Below, in pieces: positions 1 through 9,408 of a DNA stretch of 64,000 bases (its first letter is position 1; each line of letters opens with the position of its first letter). The notes under the pieces were generated by a model. It was not told the DNA's origin. It saw only the letters and a list, made by a program, of their open reading frames with translations, and did not search any database. Source of the stretch: Cysteiniphilum litorale (GTDB taxonomy: Bacteria > Pseudomonadota > Gammaproteobacteria > Francisellales > Francisellaceae); contig NZ_QLIQ01000015.1 in NCBI RefSeq assembly GCF_003428165.1, positions 1 through 64,000 of the forward strand, given 5' to 3'. Made by a program: the position numbers and the translations under genes.

Positions 1-397
1 TGGTTAAATCATAAAGCGTCACAATTTCCTCAAATTCAAACCATGTTTTCTCTCTTTGGTATAAGGCTTCTTCAATGGCATCTTTAGACTTTAACAGAAC
101 ATCCGAAATACGATACAGGCGATTCTTGTGTAAGGTGCTAAAATCAGTCTGTAGCACCTCATCTAGTGCGCTTTTGGTTTTTAAAACTTCACACGTCCTC
201 ACCTCACTGGCAGGGTACAATGTGCGCGCTAAAATCGTGGCTAGCGCATCTTGACATTCGCTATTAGATAAACCGCATGTACTTAGAATCTGTGGCAAAT
301 GTAGGTCTTGCGCTGCTTTGTGGACAAGGCTTTCGGCACCAATACTTTTAATATCAAAGGATTCAACAGAGGAAATATCTACTTGCTCATAGTGTGA
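1..397 (-). pseudogene. IS1634-type transposase, central part, cut by an IS200/IS605 insertion and by the window edge
   Basis: Read on the minus strand, this stretch is open to the window edge and encodes a typical IS1634-family segment, including the run ILARTLYPASEVRTCEVLK. The N-terminal part of the same gene lies at 1020-1328, on the other side of an IS200/IS605-type element. Joining the frame at about 397 to the frame at about 1020 gives one continuous reading frame, which supports a single interrupted gene. The C-terminal catalytic part lies outside the window, so it is unknown whether the rest was intact before the insertion. Confidence 0.8.
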
Positions 398-412
398 TTA
401 AATATGGTAAAC

Positions 413-429
413 CCCCAGCTATGCTGGGG
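413..429 (+). repeat. Left-end hairpin of the IS200/IS605 element
   Basis: CCCCAGC, a TAT loop and GCTGGGG form a perfect 7-bp stem near the left boundary. In this family such imperfect or short palindromes are the sites recognised by the TnpA dimer. The role is inferred from the family. Confidence 0.7.
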
Positions 430-507
430 TGACTCTCAAAGGTTTGACCGTTGAGGCGGTCGTAATATCCTTTTGTTTGGATCAACAGACAAAAGGAAAA
501 AGAACCA

Positions 508-939
508 ATGAGAGACTACAAAAGTTTGTCGCATACAAAATGGGATTGCAAGTACCATGTTGTATTCATTCCGAAGCGACGCAAGAAGGTTATTTATGGG
601 TCATTAAGAAAATATTTGGGCAAACTACTGCATGAGTTAGCTCAAATGAAAGGTGTTGAAATAGTTGAGGGTCATTTGATGCGTGATCATGTGCATATGT
701 GTTTAAGTATTCCGCCAAAATATTCAGTCTCTAATGTTGTGGGTTTTATGAAGGGGAAAAGTGCCATTCAAATAGCAAGACAGTATATGGGCAAAAAGAG
801 GAATTTCACGGGCGAGAATTTTTGGGCACGAGGCTATTTTGTATCAACAGTTGGTTTGGATGAGGAAGTTGTAAAGCAGTACATCCGAAATCAAGAAAAA
901 GAGGATGAACACTATGAGCAACTGACACTTGGTCTATAG
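508..939 (+). CDS. tnpA: IS200/IS605-family transposase TnpA (HUH-Tyr)
   Basis: The 143-residue protein has the usual family length and looks intact. It is a single-strand DNA transposase of the Y1 HUH type. The metal-binding His-hydrophobic-His motif is HVH at residues 61-63, and the likely catalytic tyrosine is Tyr125 in KQYIRNQ. The start ATG at 508 gives the standard N-terminus (RDYKSLSHTKWDCKYHVVFIPK). The gene fills most of its element and faces opposite to the transposase gene it interrupts. An upstream frame beginning at 429 is a shadow. The element could still be mobile, since both end hairpins and all motifs are present. Confidence 0.93.
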   Translation: MRDYKSLSHTKWDCKYHVVFIPKRRKKVIYGSLRKYLGKLLHELAQMKGVEIVEGHLMRDHVHMCLSIPPKYSVSNVVGFMKGKSAIQIARQYMGKKRNFTGENFWARGYFVSTVGLDEEVVKQYIRNQEKEDEHYEQLTLGL

Positions 940-991
940 CGCTTTGAGCACTTCATCTTTATCAGCCCCTTAGTGGGGCTAACAAAAATAA

Positions 992-1011
992 GCCCCCGGC
1001 TCTGCCGGTGG
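992..1011 (+). repeat. Right-end hairpin of the IS200/IS605 element
   Basis: A GC-rich imperfect palindrome (stem around CCGGC/GCCGG with a TCT loop) sits about ten bases from the inferred right boundary. It matches the expected right-end hairpin. A second small hairpin (GCCCC/GGGGC) occurs at 965-979, just after tnpA. Confidence 0.65.
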
Positions 1012-1019
1012 TAATTTAA

Positions 1020-1328
1020 CTCTGTTGGTGTTGTATTAAATAACGCTTCACCGTGCTTTTTAATCACAAGAGCGCTTAAGCGACGTGCTTCTGCTTCGAT
1101 ATGATCATCAACATTCAATAGCGCATGCTCAGCGCCATGGAGTAAGTCTTTAACGCGATCGGTTAACAATGTCCATTCTGACTCATCAATGGCAGTATAG
1201 CTACTGCCTAGATTTAAGAGTGTAATTTGGCGCACCTTGCCGCTTGCCATGCGCATCGTTTCAACTAAACGATAGCTGTAGTAGGTGACATCAGCGATGG
1301 TGCGTGTTTTTGTTTTGCGTATGTACAT
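1020..1328 (-). pseudogene. IS1634-type transposase, N-terminal fragment
   Basis: The minus-strand frame starts MYIRKTKTRTIADVTYYSYRLVE, the characteristic start of IS1634-family (IS4 superfamily) transposases, and runs for about 103 residues. It then enters the IS200/IS605 element, where the frame continues as a meaningless 35-residue tail to position 912. The gene is therefore broken by insertion, and the remainder lies at 1-397. Its upstream region (1329-1502) holds no gene that I can recognise. Confidence 0.82.
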
Positions 1329-1502
1329 AAATCATGCAGCGATATTTTGTATTGAGCTGACTCTATCAGAGTTTGCAAGCATAAGCAATAGCAAATACAG
1401 ACATTATGGCACTACAAAAGTGATTTTGACATAAAATGAACGTAGGAATAAGGGTTTGAGTGGCATCAAATTGCAAAAAAAGTTTGATTTGAATGCTTTG
1501 TA

Positions 1503-1935
1503 ATCAAAAATTTACCAACTTGGGTATAAAGCATTATCAGAGTTAGGTAGAGTTATTAAAACAATATTCTTATGTGAATATCTCATGGATGAGTCAATGC
1601 GTCAGGAGATTCAAGAGGGCTTGAATGTTGTTGAGCTTTGGAATGGTGTCAGCAAATATATTTTTTATGGAAAAACAGGTGAAATTACCTCAAATAATGA
1701 AAAGGTTCAGAACCTATCTGTTAAATCACTACACCTGACACAATTATCAATGGTCTATATTAATACGATAATGATTCAGCAAATTCTAGTTGAATATAAT
1801 TTAATAGGCAAATTAACCGAAGAAGATAAACGCGCCTTAACACCATTGATATACGAGCATGTTAATCCTTATGGACTATTTCCTTTAGATTTAGAAAAGA
1901 GATTGCCATATATACAATATGAGGTAGCAGCATGA
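1503..1935 (+). pseudogene. Tn3-family transposase, C-terminal remnant
   Basis: The frame is open from about 1503 and has no proper start. It encodes the C-terminal end of a Tn3-family transposase (DDE, Pfam DDE_Tnp_Tn3): ALSELGRVIKTIFLCEYL, then NVVELWNGVSKYIFYGKTGEI and LTPLIYEHVNPYGLF. Only about 143 of roughly 970 residues remain and the catalytic residues are lost, so it is inactive. The ATG at 1585 is an internal methionine and not a real start. The 3' end overlaps the start of the following recombinase gene by four bases (ATGA). Confidence 0.88.
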
Positions 1936-2636
1936 GTGAGAAAATATCAGCTAAAAAAATGGCAGTTAAAATTGCTAAACTATTAAAGCCACAACAACCC
2001 AACTATGATTATTTGCGCGATGTCTTTAAATTTGTACGCCAAGATTTAAACATTGAAGTCACGACTAAAACTAAACAGCTTCCTTATGTCCCAACAGAGG
2101 ATGAAATTAAAAAAATATATCAAGTGATATGGGATACGAAGGATCCAAAACATATTCTTATCACTAAAGTCTTTTTATATACAGGCGTTCGAGTCAGCGA
2201 GCTTGTGAAAATCAAATTAGCCGACGTCGATCTAAATCAATGTCGTATCAGAATAAATCAAGGCAAGGGCAAAAAAGATCGAATGGTGCCTTTCCCCCAA
2301 AAGTTTAAAGAAGCCCTTGTAATTCATATGGAGCAATATAAAAAAGAAAATCGTATCTATCTCTTTGAATCAGGATTTCATCGACATTATTCTGACCGAG
2401 GGATTAGAAGAATGTTTATGCGTTATACAGAAGAAGCTAAATTAGCACATTCAATCTCGCCACATAAACTTAGGCATTTTTTATTCACGTGGTTAAAAAA
2501 ACAGAATATTGATGATGCCTTTATTCAACCGTATTCAGGTCACTCAAAACGTGAATCTTTAGAAATATACTCAAAGCTATCATTAGCAGATGCACAAGGG
2601 AAGTATGATGATGTTATTGGGGACTTTCCTGTATGA
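1932..2636 (+). CDS. Tyrosine recombinase/integrase of a Tn3-type transposon
   Basis: This 234-residue protein is a phage-integrase-family tyrosine recombinase. A SAM-like N-terminal core-binding part (residues 1-75) is followed by the catalytic domain. Visible catalytic elements are the first Arg in [13 protein letters not shown], the HKLRH box (HxxR), the later His in [12 protein letters not shown] and the nucleophile Tyr in that same segment. The start overlaps the stop of the Tn3 transposase remnant, so the two were translationally coupled. In Tn3-family elements such enzymes usually resolve cointegrates. The gene looks intact although its transposase is not. A short GGGG-type end may follow the stop at 2642-2645, but this is weak. 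Confidence 0.85.
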   Translation: MSEKISAKKMAVKIAKLLKPQQPNYDYLRDVFKFVRQDLNIEVTTKTKQLPYVPTEDEIKKIYQVIWDTKDPKHILITKVFLYTGVRVSELVKIKLADVDLNQCRIRINQGKGKKDRMVPFPQKFKEALVIHMEQYKKENRIYLFESGFHRHYSDRGIRRMFMRYTEEAKLAHSISPHKLRHFLFTWLKKQNIDDAFIQPYSGHSKRESLEIYSKLSLADAQGKYDDVIGDFPV

Positions 2637-2914
2637 AATTACCCCAGACTGACCCACAGCGCAAGTTCCGGAGCAATAGGCCATTAAGGATGGTGAGTTG
2701 TTTGTTTAAGCTATATTGCATCAGTCCTAAGCTCTAATAACATACTTCAGCCTAAACCCCTATAATCATTTGACTGGCATTGCCATAGCTCTATGTGGTG
2801 ATATAGCAGCTCATCAACAGCAAATTCTTACAAAATTCGGGAAAGCTCAGTTCTTAAAGATAGCGTCATTACTGTTATTAACTGGAGTTATGAACTGTTA
2901 AACAGAAACTTAGG
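2637..2914. other. Intergenic region without a recognisable gene
   Basis: About 280 bases separate the recombinase from ppk2. A plus-strand frame of 56 codons without a start (about 2735-2902, ending in a TAA) has hydrophobic character but matches nothing I recognise. It may be a decayed passenger gene of the transposon or chance. Confidence 0.4.
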
Positions 2915-3739
2915 TTACTCTGGATAAATCTCACTCGCCAAGCCAACAATCAGTGGATCAGGTTTAATCGCAATATTCATATCTTTATTTTTGTAATCCA
3001 GACGTGATAGCACAAAGCGCATCGCATTGATACGTGCACGTTTTTTGTCATCTGATTTAATCACCGTCCAAGGAGCAAGCTCAGTATCGGTATGCAAAAA
3101 CATACTTTCTTTGGCTTCGGTGTAATCATTCCATTTATCCATACTTGCTTTATCAATCGGACTTAGCTTCCATTGCTTTAGTGGATGCACGGCACGTGAT
3201 TGGAAGCGTCTTTTTTGCTCTTTTTGACTAACTGAAAACCAGAATTTAAACAGCTTAATCCCACTTTGCACCAACATTTTTTCAAGATCTGGCGCTTGTG
3301 TTAGAAATAGTTGATATTGCTCAGGGGTACAAAATCCCATCACCTTTTCAACACCCGCGCGGTTATACCACGATCTATCAAAAAGAACGATCTCACCAGA
3401 GGTTGGCAAGTGGCGGATATAACGCTGAAAATACCACTGCCCCTGCTCACGCTCAGATGGCTTCTCTAATGCCACAACGCGCGCACCCCGCGGGTTAAGA
3501 TGCTCCATCATCCGCTTAATTGTACCCCCTTTGCCTGCTGCATCACGTCCTTCAAATATAATCAGCACCTTCTGACCTGTTGATCTTACCCACTGTTGCA
3601 TCTTCAAAAGCTCAATTTGTAATTGTGTTTTCTGCTGCTCGTAGACCTTTCTTGGCATTTTTTCCTGATAAGGGTAAATATTCTCAGTAAAGAGTTTACG
3701 ACGATTTAATAAATCAAGTGAAATGTCGGTCATATCCAT
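2915..3739 (-). CDS. ppk2: Polyphosphate kinase 2 family protein
   Basis: The 274-residue protein belongs to the PPK2 family, cytoplasmic enzymes that phosphorylate nucleotides using polyphosphate. The Walker A-like loop is GRDAAGKGG at about residue 64, and the Walker B/lid region reads LFDRSWYNRAGVE. The length is that of single-domain PPK2 proteins, which work on nucleoside diphosphates (class I) or monophosphates (class II). The sequence alone does not let me choose the class. The gene stands alone, divergent from hldD. The first ATG fits the family N-terminus (KMPRKVYEQQKTQLQIELLKMQQWV). An unrelated P-loop kinase is unlikely given the whole-length match. Confidence 0.92.
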   Translation of the reverse strand: MDMTDISLDLLNRRKLFTENIYPYQEKMPRKVYEQQKTQLQIELLKMQQWVRSTGQKVLIIFEGRDAAGKGGTIKRMMEHLNPRGARVVALEKPSEREQGQWYFQRYIRHLPTSGEIVLFDRSWYNRAGVEKVMGFCTPEQYQLFLTQAPDLEKMLVQSGIKLFKFWFSVSQKEQKRRFQSRAVHPLKQWKLSPIDKASMDKWNDYTEAKESMFLHTDTELAPWTVIKSDDKKRARINAMRFVLSRLDYKNKDMNIAIKPDPLIVGLASEIYPE

Positions 3740-3892
3740 GTGCTTTGCTATCTATACATATCCTCATTGTAGCGCTAAAGAGAATAACTACAAGTCAGCA
3801 TCTGGCGCCCATAAAAGTTAATCACAGAAATTACAGCCAACTTGCGTTTTTTTTGTTAGAATTGCCGTCGTTTTAACACATGGAGCAAATCA

Positions 3893-4876
3893 ATGGTTAT
3901 TGTTACAGGTGGCGCCGGATTCATTGGCGCAAATATTATTAAGCAGCTTAACCTACGCGGACATGAAGATATTCTCGTTGTTGATAACCTAAAAGACGGG
4001 CATAAATTTATCAATTTAGTTGATTATGAAATTGCAGATTATTGTGATCAAACACCTTTTTTACAAGCGATTGAGTCTGATTTAGCTTATTACACACCAA
4101 ACGCGGGCTTAAAGATTAATCCTAATGATATTACTGCCATCATCCACCAAGGAGCGTGCTCAGCGACAACTGAATGGAATGGTCAATATGTGATGGAGAA
4201 CAACTACGAATACAGTAAGATCCTTTTGCATTTTGCGATGCGCCACAAGATTCCATTTATTTATGCCTCTAGTGCTGCTACATATGGCAATAACACAACC
4301 TTTATTGAAGAGCGCCAATATGAGAAACCGGTGAATGTTTATGGTTACTCTAAATTCTTATTTGATCAATACGTTCGCAAGTTTTTGCCGCATGCGCAAA
4401 GCCAAATCGTTGGCTTAAAATACTTCAATGTCTATGGACCACACGAGACACACAAAGGCTCAATGGCAAGTGTTGCATATCACCATTACAATCAATTTAA
4501 AGCGCATAAAAAAGTTAAACTATTTGATGCCTATGATGGTTTTGCCGCAGGTCAGCAAATGCGTGATTTCGTTTATGTCGAAGATGCTGCCAAGGTTAAT
4601 CTATGGTTTTTGGATCACCCGCAAGTCTCTGGTATCTTTAATTGTGGCACGGGCAAAGCTGAACCTTTTAACAACATCGCTCATGCTGTCATTGATTTTT
4701 ACAAAGAAGGCAAGATCGAGTATATCGAGTTTCCAGAGCATCTTAAGGGACACTATCAAAGTTACACTGAAGCCAACTTAGACAAATTGCGTGAAGCAGG
4801 TTGCGATGTTAATTTCAGAGATGTCAAAACAGGTGTTACGGATTACTTACAATGGCTTGAAAAACATAATAAATAA
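3893..4876 (+). CDS. hldD: ADP-L-glycero-D-manno-heptose-6-epimerase
   Basis: HldD (RfaD) epimerises ADP-D-glycero-D-manno-heptose to the L-glycero form used in the LPS inner core. The 327 residues match the family. The NAD(P)-binding Rossmann motif TGGAGFIG is at the N-terminus, and the SDR catalytic Tyr/Lys pair is in [13 protein letters not shown]. The start is preceded by GGAG at good spacing. It is first of a run with waaA (20-base gap) and ispA (7-base overlap), so probably one operon. Its presence with waaA indicates a heptose- and Kdo-containing LPS core. Confidence 0.95.
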   Translation: MVIVTGGAGFIGANIIKQLNLRGHEDILVVDNLKDGHKFINLVDYEIADYCDQTPFLQAIESDLAYYTPNAGLKINPNDITAIIHQGACSATTEWNGQYVMENNYEYSKILLHFAMRHKIPFIYASSAATYGNNTTFIEERQYEKPVNVYGYSKFLFDQYVRKFLPHAQSQIVGLKYFNVYGPHETHKGSMASVAYHHYNQFKAHKKVKLFDAYDGFAAGQQMRDFVYVEDAAKVNLWFLDHPQVSGIFNCGTGKAEPFNNIAHAVIDFYKEGKIEYIEFPEHLKGHYQSYTEANLDKLREAGCDVNFRDVKTGVTDYLQWLEKHNK

Positions 4877-4895
4877 AATAAATAAATAATAAAAT

Positions 4896-6170
4896 ATGAT
4901 CTATACACTCATTCGCCTAACTTACAGCCTATTATTTTGTTTAGGTTTACCCTTTATCAGTATCAAAAAATTAATTCGCAGTCGCAAAAACAAAGGCTAT
5001 CGCCAAAGAGTGCGTGAGCGCTTTGGCTTTACTCCCTTTAAGACAGACGAAAGTATTTGGATTCACTCAGTCTCTATGGGTGAGAGTATTGCTATCGCGC
5101 CTTTGGTAAAAAAACTTGCCTTAAGCTACCCACATAAAACCTTTGTGATCACAACGATGACGCCAACAGGAAGTGCGCAGGTGCAAAAGCTTTATAAAGA
5201 CTTTGGCAATATCAAACACAGTTATATCCCCTATGATATCCCCTGCTTATTAAAGCGCTTTATCAAACGCACTAACCCTAAGCTCTGTATTATCATGGAA
5301 ACAGAGATTTGGCCAAACTTACTTGCACAATGCGAAAAACACCATATTCCAAGCATTTTAATCAATGCACGTTTATCACAAAAATCAGCGACAGGTTACG
5401 CCAAGATTGGTTTTATTATGCGTCACATGCTTAAACAAATTAGTCATATCAGCGCACAATCTGATGATGATGCGATTCGTTTTATAGCACTTGGTATGCC
5501 CCAAGATAAAATAAGCGTTGATGGCAATATCAAATATGACTTTCCAATTGCGGATGATCTTCTTGAAAATGCCCAAAGTTTACGCCAACGTTTTGCAAAA
5601 CAGCATATCTGGATTGCCGCAAGTACGCATCAAGGTGAAGATGAGATTATTCTTGAAACGCATCGAAAGTTATTACAAACAACACCTGATGCATTGTTGA
5701 TTTTAGTGCCGAGACACCCTGAGCGCTTTAATCAAGTCGCTGAATTAATTAAAACACACAAGTTTAATTACAGCTATAGAAGTCTAGATCAATACCATCA
5801 TAACGATGATGTCTATCTAGGAGACACCATGGGTGAGATGATGCTGTTATATGCCGCAAGTGATATTGCTTTTGTTGGTGGCAGTTTTGTTAATAATGGT
5901 GGGCATAATATGCTTGAGCCCGCTGCTCTTGCTAAGCCTGTTTTATCGGGCCCATCGGTATTTAATTTCGCTTTAGTTGCCAAGAAATTACAAAATCAGC
6001 ACGCTTTAACTTTAGTCAATAATAGTGATGAATTAGCCAAGCAATTACAGAGACTCTTTAACAACCCGCAATTAGCAGCATCCCAAGGCAATGCGGCATT
6101 AACGGTTTTTCAACAAAACAAAGGCGCACTTGATAAACAGTTCTCAATCATTAAAGGATTTTTATGCTAA
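4896..6170 (+). CDS. waaA: 3-deoxy-D-manno-octulosonic acid (Kdo) transferase
   Basis: WaaA (KdtA) transfers Kdo from CMP-Kdo to lipid A precursor at the cytoplasmic face of the inner membrane. The 424-residue protein starts with a single membrane-anchor segment (about residues 1-24). It continues with the GT30 glycosyltransferase domain: HSVSMGESIAIAPLV, METEIWPNLL near the active-site glutamate, and FVGGSFVNNGGHNMLEPAALAKPVLSGP in the donor-binding half. Whether it adds one or two Kdo residues cannot be read from the sequence. The ribosome-binding site is weak, which suggests coupling to hldD upstream. The stop overlaps the start of ispA. Confidence 0.95.
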   Translation: MIYTLIRLTYSLLFCLGLPFISIKKLIRSRKNKGYRQRVRERFGFTPFKTDESIWIHSVSMGESIAIAPLVKKLALSYPHKTFVITTMTPTGSAQVQKLYKDFGNIKHSYIPYDIPCLLKRFIKRTNPKLCIIMETEIWPNLLAQCEKHHIPSILINARLSQKSATGYAKIGFIMRHMLKQISHISAQSDDDAIRFIALGMPQDKISVDGNIKYDFPIADDLLENAQSLRQRFAKQHIWIAASTHQGEDEIILETHRKLLQTTPDALLILVPRHPERFNQVAELIKTHKFNYSYRSLDQYHHNDDVYLGDTMGEMMLLYAASDIAFVGGSFVNNGGHNMLEPAALAKPVLSGPSVFNFALVAKKLQNQHALTLVNNSDELAKQLQRLFNNPQLAASQGNAALTVFQQNKGALDKQFSIIKGFLC

Positions 6171-7048
6171 GCAAATTCATACAAATAAAGGATGATTTTG
6201 AAGACTTTGCCAAGGACTATTTCTTAGCGCAATCCATTCAAAGCCCACGTTTGAAAGAAGCGATGGCATATAGCTTTCTTAATGGTGGCAAGCGTATTCG
6301 TGCCATATTGAGCTTCTTAAGTGGTGCCTGTTTTAACTGTGATCCGCATAACATCAAACATATTGCTTTGGCACTAGAGGCAATCCACGCTTACTCATTG
6401 ATTCATGACGACCTACCGGCAATGGATGATGATGATTTGCGTCGTGGCAAACCGACATGTCATATTCAATTTGATGAAGCCACTGCCATTTTAGCAGGTG
6501 ATGCGTTGCAGACACTCGCATTTCAGGCTTTAAGTGAATTAAAAGCTATTGATATTAAACAACTGCAAAAAGCGCTTTTTATGTTGGCAACACATGCAGG
6601 CAGCCAAGGTATGGTCGATGGTCAGCAATTAGATATTGATGCTGAGGGTCAAACTCAAGATATCACGAGCATTGAGACAATACACCGCTTAAAAACAGGT
6701 AAGCTTTTAACCGCTGCAGTTGTATTGCCTTTTATTGCTTCACCTTATTACACGGATCAAACCGTTGAAAAACACCTTATTGCATTTAGTCAATGTATTG
6801 GCTTAGCCTTTCAAGTCAAAGACGATTTGCTTGAAGTAACTTCTGACACGGCGACTTTAGGCAAAAACAATATGAGTGATCTTAAGCTCAATAAGTCAAC
6901 CTACCCTTCTTTATTAGGTGTTGAAAAGACGCAACAATTACTGGATAAGTTATTTACTCAATCCATGGCGCATCTGCAACAAATCAAAGGGCATGACACA
7001 ACATCGTTAGCCCAACTGGCTGAATATATTATTAGGCGCACGCATTAG
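6164..7048 (+). CDS. ispA: Farnesyl diphosphate synthase
   Basis: This is a trans-prenyltransferase making farnesyl diphosphate (C15) from IPP and DMAPP/GPP. The 294 residues carry the first aspartate-rich motif in DDLPAMDDDDLRRGKPTCH and the second in QVKDDLLE, plus the GGKRIR substrate-binding segment near residue 42. Chain length is inferred from overall similarity to IspA, and geranylgeranyl synthase is a less likely alternative. The start has AAGGA five bases upstream and overlaps the end of waaA by seven bases. It converges with the LuxR-type gene with a three-base gap. Confidence 0.92.
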   Translation: MLSKFIQIKDDFEDFAKDYFLAQSIQSPRLKEAMAYSFLNGGKRIRAILSFLSGACFNCDPHNIKHIALALEAIHAYSLIHDDLPAMDDDDLRRGKPTCHIQFDEATAILAGDALQTLAFQALSELKAIDIKQLQKALFMLATHAGSQGMVDGQQLDIDAEGQTQDITSIETIHRLKTGKLLTAAVVLPFIASPYYTDQTVEKHLIAFSQCIGLAFQVKDDLLEVTSDTATLGKNNMSDLKLNKSTYPSLLGVEKTQQLLDKLFTQSMAHLQQIKGHDTTSLAQLAEYIIRRTH

Positions 7049-7051
7049 TCA

Positions 7052-7864
7052 TTACTCTATATAGCTGGTAATAATCCGCGCTAGACTAATCAGTTGATTC
7101 TTATTCTGACAATTCAGTTTCTCACACAAACTGGCAATACTGCCCTGAACTGAGCGATAGGAACGCCCCGCATGCATCGCAATCTCTTTCGCCGTGGCAC
7201 CGGTTGCAATAAAGCGCAAATACTCGACATTCAAATCTGTCAATTTCAAGCGCTGCTGTAAATTTTGAGGTAAACGCACGATATCAGGCATCACCATACC
7301 ATCACTAAAGTCCTTAATCTCAATTAAGGTGTGAAATCGCACCACACTCATCAATAGATCAATACAGTCTGTCAAGCACTGATAAAGCTTGGTTTTATCC
7401 TCAAATGTTAGCTGATTGAAATAATCGGCATTGATATCAAAGGAGAAATGATCCGTATAATTGTGATAACACCTCACAATATACAGCACGATATTATGCG
7501 CATCTTGAGTGATAAGCTTATGTTTCATCTGATCACAGGTTAGTTCATCATAGCTAAATACTTTAAATACATTGGTTTGCTTAGGGATGATTGAGGGGTC
7601 ATAACGCCATAAACCAAGCTCAAGATAGGGCTTAATCAACGCTTTAGTAAAGCTTGTGATCATCGCATATTGATTTGCCTCAAAACGCCGTACCCACGTT
7701 AAGGTACTAATCGTATCCTCACAAATAATATCTAAAATTTGCCTGATAATCGCCGCATTAGTGGCACTATCATAGAGCATCGCTTCAAGGTCTTCTTCTT
7801 GTACCTTTAATAATGACGAAATGGTGTGTTTTTTCATAAACTGAAATTCATTTTCAGTGTCCAT
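7052..7864 (-). CDS. LuxR-type HTH transcriptional regulator
   Basis: The 270-residue protein ends in a LuxR/FixJ-type helix-turn-helix (about residues 207-268: LTDLNVEYLRFIATGATAKE, then RSVQGSIASLCEKL). The first 200 residues show no receiver, PAS or autoinducer domain that I can name. They contain many His/Asp/Tyr residues and could be a ligand-binding domain. Two starts are possible (ATG at 7864, or the methionine ten codons later); neither has a clear ribosome-binding site. The target and signal are unknown. LuxR proteins of this layout, an unassigned sensor plus C-terminal HTH, occur in Francisella and Legionella relatives. It converges on ispA and lies downstream of the EamA gene. Confidence 0.75.
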   Translation of the reverse strand: MDTENEFQFMKKHTISSLLKVQEEDLEAMLYDSATNAAIIRQILDIICEDTISTLTWVRRFEANQYAMITSFTKALIKPYLELGLWRYDPSIIPKQTNVFKVFSYDELTCDQMKHKLITQDAHNIVLYIVRCYHNYTDHFSFDINADYFNQLTFEDKTKLYQCLTDCIDLLMSVVRFHTLIEIKDFSDGMVMPDIVRLPQNLQQRLKLTDLNVEYLRFIATGATAKEIAMHAGRSYRSVQGSIASLCEKLNCQNKNQLISLARIITSYIE

Positions 7865-7895
7865 GTGACCAAGTATAGCTTACTGATGAGTAATG

Positions 7896-8789
7896 TCAGC
7901 TTGCATTTGCGCGACTTTGTCGCTTTAACAGGCTTAATATTGGCTCAACAGCAATAGATAATAAGATCAACAAGCAAGCGAATATCATATTGATGCTAAT
8001 ATGGTCGCCCATAATGATAACACCAAGCAAGCTGCCAAATAGCGGCACAAGATAGTTCGATAATGAGCAAAACCCAGCGCCTGCACGTTTAATTAAACTG
8101 ACATACAGCACATAAACTAATCCAGAGCAAAACACACCTAAGATAATCGATGCAATAAAAGGATGTAACGCGAAGTGCATACCTTGCAACGAGCCATTGC
8201 CAAGGTTTATACCAAGCATAATTATCGTACCAATGATGAACGCGTCACGTGATAGCAAAAACGCATCTTCATTGGGTAAGCTTCTGATAATAATTAACGC
8301 ACTGGCAAATGATAACGCGCCAAGCATAATCGCTAATTGTGGCAATAATGCGCTTGATAACCCTGTTGTCATTAAATCAGGCGCAAATAAAACCAATAAA
8401 CCAATAAAACCAATGAGCATGCCGACAAACTTAGCCTTTGTTGCGCGCTCAACACGCGTTAATAACACTAAGATAATGGTAAAAAACGGAATCGTGCCCA
8501 TCAAAATCGATGCCATACTGCCTGAAACAGATTGTTGCCCCCACATCACCAAAGTAAATGGAATCACCACTTCAAGCATACCAATTGCTGCAACTTTAGA
8601 CCATGTTTTAAGGTCTCTTTTATAGCGCTTTCTTTTGGCAACCAAACAAAAGACAATCAAAAAAACTGCGGCATAAAATGTTCGTAATAAAGCAAGCTGC
8701 TCAGGCGTGTAACTGGCTAACGAGAAGTCGATTAAAACAAACTGACCACCCCAGATAACCCCGATAAATAACAGTAAAATATAATTCAT
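7896..8789 (-). CDS. EamA/DMT-family inner membrane transporter
   Basis: This 297-residue, strongly hydrophobic protein has about ten membrane segments in two EamA repeats, the drug/metabolite transporter architecture. The first repeat starts LLFIGVIWGGQFVLIDFSLA and contains the typical LALLRTFYAAVF helix. The second includes GVFCSGLVYVLYVSLIKRAGA. The C-terminus is basic and cytoplasmic. The substrate is unknown; relatives export amino acids or metabolites. It begins 16 bases after the greA stop and so probably shares the greA transcript. Confidence 0.88.
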   Translation of the reverse strand: MNYILLLFIGVIWGGQFVLIDFSLASYTPEQLALLRTFYAAVFLIVFCLVAKRKRYKRDLKTWSKVAAIGMLEVVIPFTLVMWGQQSVSGSMASILMGTIPFFTIILVLLTRVERATKAKFVGMLIGFIGLLVLFAPDLMTTGLSSALLPQLAIMLGALSFASALIIIRSLPNEDAFLLSRDAFIIGTIIMLGINLGNGSLQGMHFALHPFIASIILGVFCSGLVYVLYVSLIKRAGAGFCSLSNYLVPLFGSLLGVIIMGDHISINMIFACLLILLSIAVEPILSLLKRQSRANAS

Positions 8790-8805
8790 TGCTAACGATC
8801 ACACC

Positions 8806-9285
8806 TTATCGATATTCAACCGTCACAATTTCATAATCAACCACACCTGAAGGCGTTGCGATATTGGCTTCGTCACCCTCTTCTTTGCCAATGAGCCCAC
8901 GCGCTAATGGTGAGCTTAATGAAATTTTATTGTATTTGATATCCGCTTCATCTTCGCCGACGATTTGATAGGTTATTTCTTCATCACTATTAATATTTAT
9001 CAAGGTAACCGTCGCACCAAAGATCACTTTGCCATTATTAGTCATGTTAGCAATATCAATCACTTGCGCATTGCTAAGTTTGCCTTCAAGCTCTTGAATG
9101 CGCCCTTCGATAAAGCTCTGCTGCTCACGTGCGGCATGATACTCGGCATTTTCTTTTAAATCACCGTGCTCACGTGCTTCAGCGATTGCAGCAATCACCT
9201 TTGGGCGCTGAACACTTTTTAAATCTTGTAACTCTGCTTTTAACGCCGCTTCACCGGCAACAGTCATTGGAATTCGTACTGCCAT
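8806..9285 (-). CDS. greA: Transcription elongation factor GreA
   Basis: GreA enters the RNA polymerase secondary channel and stimulates cleavage of backtracked RNA. The 159 residues match the family: an N-terminal coiled coil (about residues 10-75) with the acidic tip sequence [17 protein letters not shown], whose Asp and Glu act at the active site, then the C-terminal FKBP-like domain. The GreB alternative is disfavoured by the tip sequence and overall similarity. Transcription starts from a consensus promoter at 9409-9436 and passes through an intrinsic terminator in the leader. Confidence 0.96.
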   Translation of the reverse strand: MAVRIPMTVAGEAALKAELQDLKSVQRPKVIAAIAEAREHGDLKENAEYHAAREQQSFIEGRIQELEGKLSNAQVIDIANMTNNGKVIFGATVTLININSDEEITYQIVGEDEADIKYNKISLSSPLARGLIGKEEGDEANIATPSGVVDYEIVTVEYR

Positions 9286-9337
9286 TTTTATCCTTAATTC
9301 TTTTATCTTTTAGTCTTTACTTTTAAATGTAAACAAT

Positions 9338-9367
9338 AAAAAACGCCCAGCATGCAACATGCCAGGC
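9338..9367 (-). terminator. Intrinsic terminator/attenuator in the greA leader
   Basis: On the minus strand the RNA forms a ten-pair stem (GCCUGGCAUG with CAUGCUGGGC, two G-U pairs) with a UUG loop, followed by G and six U. It lies downstream of the greA promoter and about 50 bases before the greA start, so it can end transcription before the gene. E. coli greA has a comparable leader terminator that yields the small RNA GraL. Here the product would be about 65 nt. The function is inferred from position and analogy. Confidence 0.75.
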
Positions 9368-9408
9368 ATTGTTCAACTCTTTTACTCATCTTTTACTCAC
9401 TGGCATGT

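Larger units (their letters stand above)
398..1019 (+). mobile_element. IS200/IS605-type insertion sequence
   Basis: This short element has a single transposase gene, tnpA, and subterminal hairpins at both ends (413-429 and 992-1011), as expected for the IS200/IS605 family. The family moves as single-stranded DNA and makes no target duplication. No tnpB accompanies tnpA, so it is the IS200-like, tnpA-only form. The boundaries are inferred from restoring the reading frame of the interrupted IS1634 transposase and may be off by a few bases, because TTAA occurs at both junctions. Confidence 0.75.

Noticed and set aside
2634-2660. Possible right end of the Tn3-type transposon (GGGG on the inner strand) after the recombinase stop
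   Set aside because: Only the four-base end fits. No partner inverted repeat was found on the other side, so it was not listed as a feature.
8197-8625. Long plus-strand frame opposite the EamA gene
   Set aside because: It is an antisense shadow of a hydrophobic gene, with no start signal or family features. The same applies to the other frames opposite or inside recognised genes.
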